Of a stretch of 5,075 bases of DNA, positions 1 to 5,075 are shown one piece after another; positions within the stretch are counted from its first letter, which is position 1; each line of letters begins with the position of its first letter. The translations under genes and the position numbers were made by a program. The stretch spans positions 1 to 5,075 of the forward strand of contig DATMYQ010000188.1 of assembly GCA_035560935.1 (NCBI GenBank), given 5' to 3'. The notes under the pieces were generated by a model, which was not told the origin of the DNA, made no database searches, and saw only the letters and a list, made by a program, of their open reading frames with translations. The stretch is from DATMYQ01 sp035560935. Lineage in GTDB: Bacteria > Bacillota > Negativicutes > Sporomusales > Sporomusaceae.

Positions 1-39
1 ATCCTAATGTATTTCTTAGCGTTGCCGGGAGGAAAATAA
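1..39 (+). CDS. C-terminal tail of an upstream gene (possible DUF979-type membrane protein)
   Basis: Frame 1 is open from the window edge to a TAA at 37-39 and encodes the tail ILMYFLALPGGK. The stop lies one base before the pcp ATG, and the pcp ribosome binding site sits inside these last codons, which is the usual geometry of translationally coupled operon genes. The residues are hydrophobic and then polar, as at the end of a final membrane helix. From memory, pcp genes in Firmicutes often follow a pair of membrane proteins of families DUF969 and DUF979, and a tail like LMYFLA resembles the DUF979 C-terminus. Twelve residues cannot prove this. Frame 3 is also open and ends in a TGA at 42-44 overlapping the pcp ATG, so the identity of the true reading frame is itself uncertain. 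Confidence 0.4.
   Translation: MLMYFLALPGGK
28..33 (+). promoter_or_regulatory. Ribosome binding site of pcp
   Basis: GGAGGA lies seven bases before the ATG at 41. It fixes this ATG as the start, which also gives the conserved family N-terminus (ILITGFEPFGG) almost immediately. The site overlaps the last codons of the upstream reading frame. Confidence 0.85.
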
Positions 40-40
40 C

Positions 41-688
41 ATGAAATGCATATTGATAACCGGTTTTGAACCCTTTGGCGGCGAGTCGCTGAATCCGGCG
101 CTGGAAGCGGTCCGGCGGCTGGAAGGAAAAATAATTAAGGATGTGCGGATCGTCACCCGGGCTGTACCGGTGGTGAAGCAGAAAGCGATTGATGTGCTGA
201 CAGCAGCCATTAAAGAAGTGGATCCCGTGCTGGTGATCGCTGTGGGACAGGCGGCGGGGCGTAATGACATTTCTATTGAACGGGTGGCTATCAATGCCGA
301 TGATTACCGTATTCCGGACAATGAAGGGAATCAACCGGTGGATGAACCGGTGGTAGCGGGCGGACCGGCGGCCTATTGGTCCACATTGCCGGTTAAGGCA
401 ATGCTACAGGCTGTGACCGGCGGCGGTGTACCCGCCAGTATTTCCAACACGGCGGGCACCTATGTCTGTAATCATCTGTTTTACGGATTGATGAACTATT
501 TGGCGCAGGAGGGAAACCAACGCCGGGGCGGATTCCTTCATATCCCGCTGCTGCCGGAGCAGGCGGTCCGTAATCAGGGGCAACCCAGCATGGCATTGGA
601 TACCATTGTCAGAGGACTGGAACTGGCTGCTGCCGCTGCGCTGCAGCATGAACGGGATTTGAAGTACGCGGCCGGCACTGTTTGCTGA
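41..688 (+). CDS. pcp: Pyrrolidone-carboxylate peptidase (pyroglutamyl peptidase I, family C15)
   Basis: This cytoplasmic cysteine peptidase removes an N-terminal pyroglutamate (5-oxoproline) from peptides and proteins. The 215-residue product has the usual family length and all its landmarks. The N-terminal motif GFEPFGG is at 8-14. The block ISIERVAIN carries catalytic Glu80 and runs into the conserved DDYRIPDNEGNQP (87-99). SNTAGTYVCNH (135-145) carries nucleophile Cys143, and GFLHIPLLPEQ (164-174) carries catalytic His167. The triad is complete, so the enzyme should be active. The C-terminal 20 or so residues after the last conserved helix are variable in the family. It lies one base after the upstream reading frame, so it is probably the last gene of an operon closed by the terminator at 701-745. 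An upstream DUF969/DUF979 pair would suggest linkage to 5-oxoproline uptake or recycling, but that is inference. Confidence 0.97.
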   Translation: MKCILITGFEPFGGESLNPALEAVRRLEGKIIKDVRIVTRAVPVVKQKAIDVLTAAIKEVDPVLVIAVGQAAGRNDISIERVAINADDYRIPDNEGNQPVDEPVVAGGPAAYWSTLPVKAMLQAVTGGGVPASISNTAGTYVCNHLFYGLMNYLAQEGNQRRGGFLHIPLLPEQAVRNQGQPSMALDTIVRGLELAAAAALQHERDLKYAAGTVC

Positions 689-700
689 TGGAACAATAGG

Positions 701-745
701 GGTTGTGAGAAAACAAAGCAACAAGTTTTCTCACAACCTTTTATT
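701..745 (+). terminator. Rho-independent terminator of the pcp unit
   Basis: Arms GGTTGTGAGAAAAC (701-714) and GTTTTCTCACAACC (725-738) form a perfect 14-bp stem with a ten-base loop, followed directly by a T-rich run (TTTTATTTAT). The stem starts 12 bases after the pcp stop codon. On the opposite strand the sequence after the stem is not T-rich, so it should act only on rightward transcription. This marks the end of the pcp transcription unit. Confidence 0.93.
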
Positions 746-918
746 TATGTTCCTCTCACAATAAAATGTAAATGGATAGAGCATTTGGCGTTGCAAGCTG
801 TCAGTGATTTACCTGGATTTGCTGCAGCGCGGCGTATTGGATGCGGCAAAAATGCGTTGCATGTTTTTCCCGCTTTGTGGATATCCGATAAAGGGAAATT
901 GGACAAGGAGAGCGAAGT

Positions 919-951
919 ATGAAAATAATGAATTGCGTGGGATTGCTTTGA
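919..951 (+). CDS. Ten-codon mini-ORF ahead of the dehydrogenase (possible leader peptide)
   Basis: ATG at 919 opens a short frame reading MKIMNCVGLL and stopping at TGA 949-951, which is 19 bases before the dehydrogenase ATG. It has its own good Shine-Dalgarno, AAGGAG at 905-910, eight bases upstream, as good as that of the real genes here. The peptide is too short for homology and has no run of a single regulatory amino acid, so attenuation by codon stalling is not obvious. It may promote translational coupling, or be the remnant of a lost gene, or be chance. The rest of the 746-970 spacer has no gene or promoter I can support. Confidence 0.25.
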   Translation: MKIMNCVGLL

Positions 952-956
952 TTTAG

Positions 957-962
957 AGGAGG
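957..962 (+). promoter_or_regulatory. Ribosome binding site of the dehydrogenase
   Basis: AGGAGG, the full consensus core, lies eight bases before the ATG at 971. It decides this start, which also gives the expected family N-terminus (KAVFLNA, the first beta strand). The site lies just after the stop codon of the mini-ORF. Confidence 0.85.
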
Positions 963-970
963 CGGCGGAG

Positions 971-1930
971 ATGGAGAAGGCAGTGTTTTTGAATGCGGCG
1001 CGGTTGGACTTTGACGGGCAGTTGGATTTTACGCCGGTGTCCCGCCAAACTCAGTTTACCCGTTATGAGGACAGTGATCCAGTCCGGATTTTGGAACGGG
1101 TTAGGGATCATCACACCGTTATTACGAAGGAATTGCCAGTGGGCGGAGAACTGATCCGGAATTTCCCGCCGACGGTAAAAATGATTTGTGAAGCCGGTAC
1201 CGGCTATAATAATATTGATATCGCTGCGGCCAGGGAAAAAGGTATTGCTGTCTGCAATATACCCAGTTATAGTACGGACGCGGTAGCACAACTGGTGATT
1301 ACCTTTATTCTGAACCTGAGTGCTTCGTTACCGCAGCAGCAGGCCATGCTGCACCGGGGTGATTTTTCGAATTTTACCCGTTCACTGCAGGTGCCGCACC
1401 GGGAACTGGGCGGAAAATTTCTGGGTATTATCGGCGGCGGTGCTATTGGTCAACAAGTCGCGGCCATCGCCCGAGTACTGGGGATGAAGGTGCTGCTTTA
1501 TAGCCGCACCGTAAAAAACTGGGGGGATTCCGGAATTCAATCCGTGTCATTGGAAGAACTGCTGCGCACCAGCGACTATGTCAGTCTGCACTGTCCGCTG
1601 ACGGATGAAACCCGACACCTTATGGACCGGCAGCGATTGCGGCTGATGAAACCGTCGGCCTGTCTGATTAATACGGCCCGGGGCGCCATAGTAAATGAGA
1701 CAGATTTGATTGCGGCGTTGCGGGAAGGCAGCATTGCCGGTGCGGCATTGGATGTGCAGGACCCGGAGCCGCCGGACGCGGCCAATCCCCTCTTTGCTAT
1801 GGAACAAGTGATTCTTACTCCGCACATTGGATGGCGACGCCTGGAAACACGTCAGCGCCTGGTGAATCTGTTAGGAGAGAATATTGCTGCTTTCTTGCGG
1901 GGGCAGCCAATCCATGTGGTTAACCGCTAA
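971..1930 (+). CDS. D-2-hydroxyacid dehydrogenase (glycerate dehydrogenase / glyoxylate-hydroxypyruvate reductase type)
   Basis: This is a cytoplasmic NAD(P)-dependent oxidoreductase interconverting a 2-ketoacid and its D-2-hydroxyacid. Its 319 residues match the family length without an ACT domain, which argues against a full phosphoglycerate dehydrogenase of the long type. The N-terminal catalytic half contains the substrate-loop motif GTGYNNID (76-83) and the hinge motif IPSYSTDAVAQ (97-107). The Rossmann half begins with LGGKFLGIIGGGAIGQ (146-161). Catalytic residues are all present: Arg237 in INTARG, Glu266 in DVQDPEP and His285 in LTPHIGW. The second Rossmann strand ends in LLYSRT (175-180), with Ser-Arg where NAD-specific members carry an acidic residue, so NADP(H) preference is possible. 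Overall pattern is closest, by eye, to glycerate dehydrogenase (hydroxypyruvate reductase), but substrate cannot be settled from motifs. It appears monocistronic, between two terminators. Confidence 0.93.
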   Translation: MEKAVFLNAARLDFDGQLDFTPVSRQTQFTRYEDSDPVRILERVRDHHTVITKELPVGGELIRNFPPTVKMICEAGTGYNNIDIAAAREKGIAVCNIPSYSTDAVAQLVITFILNLSASLPQQQAMLHRGDFSNFTRSLQVPHRELGGKFLGIIGGGAIGQQVAAIARVLGMKVLLYSRTVKNWGDSGIQSVSLEELLRTSDYVSLHCPLTDETRHLMDRQRLRLMKPSACLINTARGAIVNETDLIAALREGSIAGAALDVQDPEPPDAANPLFAMEQVILTPHIGWRRLETRQRLVNLLGENIAAFLRGQPIHVVNR

Positions 1931-2029
1931 TTTGTGAATTGATTTCATAGCGAGTGCCGGTTAACGGGAAAATGTCATAAGAAAAACCTTGTTTAGGGCA
2001 TGCTTTGGCGGCAACAAACATGGATCAAC

Positions 2030-2071
2030 AACGGCAGGCTCTGGCATCAGGGATTTCTGCCGTTTTTTCTT
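2030..2071 (+). terminator. Rho-independent terminator between dehydrogenase and kinase
   Basis: AACGGCAG (2030-2037) pairs with CTGCCGTT (2057-2064), followed by TTTTCTTTAT. The space between the arms can itself fold, CTCTG (2039-2043) with CAGGG (2048-2052, one G-U pair) around a GCAT loop, giving a long stacked hairpin. It lies about 100 bases after the dehydrogenase stop and 33 bases before the kinase start. It most simply ends the dehydrogenase transcript. Because so little room remains downstream for a kinase promoter, it could instead be an attenuator in the kinase leader. Confidence 0.85.
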
Positions 2072-2091
2072 TATAGGCGGGTTAAGGCGCG

Positions 2092-2098
2092 GGGGTGA
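2092..2098 (+). promoter_or_regulatory. Ribosome binding site that decides the GTG start of the kinase
   Basis: GGGGTGA, a near match to GGAGGTGA, lies six bases before the GTG at 2105. An in-frame TGA at 2096-2098 means no start further upstream is possible. The next candidate, the ATG at 2117, lies 18 bases from this site, too far for normal initiation. The GTG is therefore the best start. Confidence 0.75.
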
Positions 2099-2104
2099 AG
2101 AAAA

Positions 2105-5075
2105 GTGGGCAATGAAATGCTTTGGAGCGGTATAGTACTGGCCATCCTGTTGATGAGTTTGCAGGATCGTCTGCGCTATGTGTTTGCTGATGAAAAAGCT
2201 GATGAACAGGGGCCCATATATTTACAACGGGGGTTGGTTCTGGCGGCGGTGACTGTCCTTTTGACCGTTGGCTGGGGGGCGGGGCGCTGGAGTGAGCGTC
2301 TAATGGAAGAAGACTTACAGGGGCGTTTAACGGCGGAAGCGAAGTGCTTGGCGTTAACGATTGATCCGGAACGGATTGCCGCTTTTTCTTACGGTGCAGA
2401 GGATTGGGAAAAAGCAGGATTTCAGCGTCTGCAGCGTCAATTGCAGCAATATAGCCAGGTAACACCTTGGCGGGAAATCTTTCTTCTGGGTCAGAGGCAG
2501 GGAGAAATTGTTTACGGGCTTTCCGGTCGTAACGGTGGTAACAAAGAAATTTATGGCACGGCGTGGCCGATGCCAACCGCAGAATTCCGACAACAAATGC
2601 AACATGGCGGTGTTCGAATTCACAGCTGGTTTTCCAATCAGCAGGAACGCCTTTTCGCCGCATTTGCGCCGGTGTATCATCCTAATACCGGCGAAGTGCT
2701 GGCATTGGTAGGGGTGCAGATGGGCGATGCGGAGCGGGAAGTTTACGTTGACGAATACCGACGGTCCGTTTGGCTGCCGTTGTTGGCAGCCATATTCGTG
2801 TTTTTGGGTGGCGTTTTTCTGGTGCGACAGCGGCGGCGTGCCGGTCATCGCTGGTGGCAGCAGCATGGGGAATTGATATTAACGGGTTGCTATGGACTCT
2901 TGCTGACGCTGGTCGTGGCATTATATGCGCAATGCATCACGACACGATTTCAGCAACTGAGCTTTAGCCACTTATCGGACCGGGAAGCGGAACATTTTTA
3001 TCAGACCCGGGACAATATCCGGAATGGACTTTCCCGGATGGAGTTGTTGCTAGCGGAAGAGCCGGCCAAGGCGTCAACCCGGATGGATGCATACGGTGGT
3101 CGGATGCTTTCGTTTCCCGGGCTGTTGACCTACCGTTGGATTGCCGAAACAGAGAAGCAGCCGCTGTCCTATCTGGGACCGGAAGAACGGCAGGCTTTGC
3201 TGGAAGCGGAAAAAACCGGATTTTTTACAGCCGTGGCGACATCAGCGGGCAAGGAGGCATTTTCAGTCAAGGTGTATACGCCCACTTTTAACCGCCCGGC
3301 TCTTCCCGGTAGCGACCGGGGAGAACTGGCCGGTTTTGTGGAAGTGGAACTGCGTCCCGGTTTTTTGCTGCGCCATTTGATGGAAGATCCTTCTTCACCG
3401 GTGGAAGCAGCGGTATATGTCCTGGAAACGGAACAGCCTCCGCTGGGACTGGCGAAAGCCAGTCATGACGAGCTGGCCGTGTGGGAACCGGCCCGGCGCC
3501 TGCTGGATGACCGGCGGATGTACCCCGTGTTTATGCTGGGACGGGTGTATGTGGTATCGGTGTTTCCCGGAAGGTCGTTTTATGGAGAGTATCCGGCACC
3601 GGCGCCGGGGATGATTGGCGTGGTGGGTATGTTGTTCACCGGTTTTGCGGCGGCGTACGTACGGTTTTTTTGCCGGCGTCGGGAAATGCTGTCAGAAATG
3701 GTGAAAAAGAGAACCAAGGAATTAGTGGATAGTCAGCAGGAACTGTCATTGTCGCATCAACGGTTGCGGGAGGCGATGGATGAAGCGCTGGCGGCCAGCC
3801 AGGCCAAAGGGGAATTTCTGGCCAATATGAGTCATGAAATCAGAACTCCGCTGAATATCATTGTGGGAATGAACCGTTTGCTGCTGAATGCACCCCTGGC
3901 GCCGGAGCAACGGGAGAAGCTGAAAAAAAGTGAGATTGCCGCTAAATTGCTGCTGGGAATTATCAACGACATTCTCGATTTTTCCAAAATTGAGGCGGGA
4001 AAACTGGATGTGGAACGAATTGAATTTTCTCCGGAAGAAGTCATCGGCGACGTGGTGAAGATGAATGTGTCCAAAGCGGTGGAGAAAGAATTGGAATTGA
4101 ATGTACGGATGGATCCGCAGATCCCGGAACGATTACTGGGAGACCCGCTGCGTTTGAGTCAGATCCTGAACAATCTGTTGAGCAATGCGTTGAAATTTAC
4201 AAAGCAGGGCGATGTGCTGCTGTCCGCCGAGCTGTTGAAAAAAGTGGGCGAAACGGTGGTTTTGCGTTTTGTGATCAAAGATAGCGGTATCGGCATGACG
4301 CTGGAACAACAACGGAAAATTTTTCAAAATTTTTCTCAGGCCGATGGTTCCACAACCAGAAAATATGGAGGAACGGGACTGGGACTGGTGATCAGCCGAC
4401 AACTTTGCGGATTGATGGGCGGCACCATCGAATTGGCCAGCGAACTGGGACAGGGCAGCACTTTTGACGTTCATTTGCCGTTTACCATACTGGAAGAACG
4501 GCGGACCGCGCAGGAGCGATGGAATATTCCGGAGGATATTGCCGGTAAAAAAGTGCTGCTGGTGGATGACAATCCGGTGGCCGGCAGAATTCTGCAGGAA
4601 ATGCTGGAAGAAATGCAACTGGCGGTAACGATGGCTTCCTCCGGAACGGAGGCGCTGGAAATCCTGGAGCGGGCGGATCAGGAGCGTCAACCGTTTGCGC
4701 TGGTGCTGCTGGACTGGAAATTACCCGGAATAAACGGCGTGGTGACGGCTCGCCGGATTCGGTCGCAACGTTTGTTTTCCGTTCCGCCCATAGTGATCAT
4801 CACTGCTTATGACCGGGATTCGATCAAAAAAGAGGCGCAAGAAGCCGGTGTAAAAGAAGTTTTAACAAAGCCGGTGCAATTCCCCGACTTATGCAACGCG
4901 CTGCTGCATTGTATGGGATACCAGCGTCAGGAAGAGGAAACGACGGTGATTTGTCGTCGTTTTCCGGGAACGCGGGTATTATTGGTGGAGGATAATGAAA
5001 TGAATCAGGAAATTGCCCGAAACTTTCTGCAGGACATGGAACTGGAAGTGGACGTTGCGGATAATGGTTTAGCGG
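2105..5075 (+). CDS. Hybrid sensor histidine kinase with two extracytoplasmic sensor regions and tandem receivers (3' end cut by window)
   Basis: The 990 codons visible form one uninterrupted frame running off the window. Predicted order: membrane helices at about 6-20 and 43-60; first outer domain 61-221, PDC/Cache-like by eye (ALTIDPERIAAF; FAPVYHPNTGEVLALVGV); helix 222-240; basic cytoplasmic loop RQRRRAGHR; helix 256-276; second outer domain 277-500, resembling CHASE (FPGLLTYRW, then RGELAGFVEVELRPG); helix 502-521; then FFCRRRE and a coiled coil to about 570. The basic residues fit positive-inside topology. The kinase core is complete: HisKA with His577 in FLANMSHEIRTPLN, N box Asn690/Asn694, G1 DSGIG (726-730), F box 740-743, G2 GGTGLGL (755-761). 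Receiver 1 (816-935) has Asp821/Asp822, phosphoacceptor Asp870, Thr900 and Lys922. Receiver 2 starts at 957 (VLLVEDNEMNQ) and is cut by the window. No PAS or HAMP is seen. It should autophosphorylate and feed a His-Asp phosphorelay; ligand and output are unknown. A C-terminal HPt domain may lie beyond the edge. Confidence 0.95.
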   Translation, partial: MGNEMLWSGIVLAILLMSLQDRLRYVFADEKADEQGPIYLQRGLVLAAVTVLLTVGWGAGRWSERLMEEDLQGRLTAEAKCLALTIDPERIAAFSYGAEDWEKAGFQRLQRQLQQYSQVTPWREIFLLGQRQGEIVYGLSGRNGGNKEIYGTAWPMPTAEFRQQMQHGGVRIHSWFSNQQERLFAAFAPVYHPNTGEVLALVGVQMGDAEREVYVDEYRRSVWLPLLAAIFVFLGGVFLVRQRRRAGHRWWQQHGELILTGCYGLLLTLVVALYAQCITTRFQQLSFSHLSDREAEHFYQTRDNIRNGLSRMELLLAEEPAKASTRMDAYGGRMLSFPGLLTYRWIAETEKQPLSYLGPEERQALLEAEKTGFFTAVATSAGKEAFSVKVYTPTFNRPALPGSDRGELAGFVEVELRPGFLLRHLMEDPSSPVEAAVYVLETEQPPLGLAKASHDELAVWEPARRLLDDRRMYPVFMLGRVYVVSVFPGRSFYGEYPAPAPGMIGVVGMLFTGFAAAYVRFFCRRREMLSEMVKKRTKELVDSQQELSLSHQRLREAMDEALAASQAKGEFLANMSHEIRTPLNIIVGMNRLLLNAPLAPEQREKLKKSEIAAKLLLGIINDILDFSKIEAGKLDVERIEFSPEEVIGDVVKMNVSKAVEKELELNVRMDPQIPERLLGDPLRLSQILNNLLSNALKFTKQGDVLLSAELLKKVGETVVLRFVIKDSGIGMTLEQQRKIFQNFSQADGSTTRKYGGTGLGLVISRQLCGLMGGTIELASELGQGSTFDVHLPFTILEERRTAQERWNIPEDIAGKKVLLVDDNPVAGRILQEMLEEMQLAVTMASSGTEALEILERADQERQPFALVLLDWKLPGINGVVTARRIRSQRLFSVPPIVIITAYDRDSIKKEAQEAGVKEVLTKPVQFPDLCNALLHCMGYQRQEEETTVICRRFPGTRVLLVEDNEMNQEIARNFLQDMELEVDVADNGLA

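Noticed and set aside
788..861. Direct repeat GCGTTGCA at 788-795 and 854-861
   Set aside because: Eight bases, only two copies and no further extension of similarity; expected by chance in a spacer of this size.
739..885. Possible promoter elements before the dehydrogenase (TAAAAT at 762-767; TTGCAT at 857-862 with GATATC at 880-885)
   Set aside because: The first lacks a reasonable -35 box and sits against the terminator; the second matches each consensus box at only about three of six bases.
689..922. The pcp frame stays open for 77 codons after its stop, ending in a TGA that overlaps the mini-ORF ATG
   Set aside because: The stretch runs through the terminator hairpin, has no start codon with a ribosome binding site, and its translation resembles no protein I know. 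Most likely chance.
804..956. GTG-started 50-codon frame beginning VIYLDLLQRGVLDAAK in the spacer before the dehydrogenase
   Set aside because: No Shine-Dalgarno before the GTG, and the C-terminal half is of unlikely composition. It could be a gene remnant, but nothing supports it.
1931..2030. Possible cobalamin or cyclic-di-GMP riboswitch before the kinase (GCCGGTTAACGGGAA looked suggestive)
   Set aside because: The core elements I know for these classes, such as the B12 box and the GEMM tetraloop receptor, are absent from the rest of the spacer.
2020..2076. Eighteen-codon frame starting at ATG 2020 across the terminator
   Set aside because: It has no ribosome binding site, and its sequence is fully explained by the hairpin and T run.
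2082..2663. 193-codon minus-strand frame opposite the kinase sensor region
   Set aside because: It lies antisense to the continuous kinase frame, with low-complexity Pro/Ser-rich translation and no recognisable motif. It is a shadow of the kinase codon bias.
4133..4690. 185-codon minus-strand frame opposite the kinase ATPase domain
   Set aside because: The opposite strand encodes the N, G1, F and G2 boxes of a conserved kinase; the antisense product is rich in Gln, His and Phe as expected for a shadow frame.

Overview
The window reads left to right on the + strand throughout. It looks like bacterial chromosome, probably a Gram-positive-type (Firmicutes) genome with about half G+C. The grounds are strong purine-rich Shine-Dalgarno sites (GGAGGA, AGGAGG, GGGGTGA), classical hairpin-plus-T-run terminators and one GTG start. 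A spore-forming Negativicutes relative would fit the codon use and gene types, but that is a guess from general impression and not from a marker gene.

Layout: (1) positions 1-39 hold the last dozen codons of an upstream gene with a hydrophobic C-terminus, ending one base before the next start. (2) 41-688 is pcp, a complete pyrrolidone-carboxylate peptidase with its Glu-Cys-His triad, followed by a perfect 14-bp terminator hairpin (701-745). (3) 746-970 is mostly non-coding, but contains a ten-codon open frame with a good ribosome binding site just ahead of the next gene. (4) 971-1930 is a complete D-2-hydroxyacid dehydrogenase of the glycerate dehydrogenase / glyoxylate reductase type. (5) 1931-2104 is a spacer with a second hairpin terminator (2030-2071). 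(6) 2105 to the window end is a large hybrid sensor histidine kinase. It has a double extracytoplasmic sensor, five predicted membrane segments, a kinase core, one complete receiver and the beginning of a second receiver. It is cut off by the window edge.

The genes look like three separate transcription units. The pcp unit (with the upstream gene) handles N-terminal pyroglutamate release and recycling. The dehydrogenase is a stand-alone metabolic enzyme. The kinase is a membrane receptor for a multistep phosphorelay whose ligand and output partner are not visible here. I see no mobile element, CRISPR array, tRNA, rRNA or convincing riboswitch, and no clear sign of a new multi-gene system. The points most worth a second look are the coenzyme-binding residues of the dehydrogenase, the mini-ORF ahead of it, the double-sensor architecture of the kinase, and the terminator or attenuator placed just before the kinase start.
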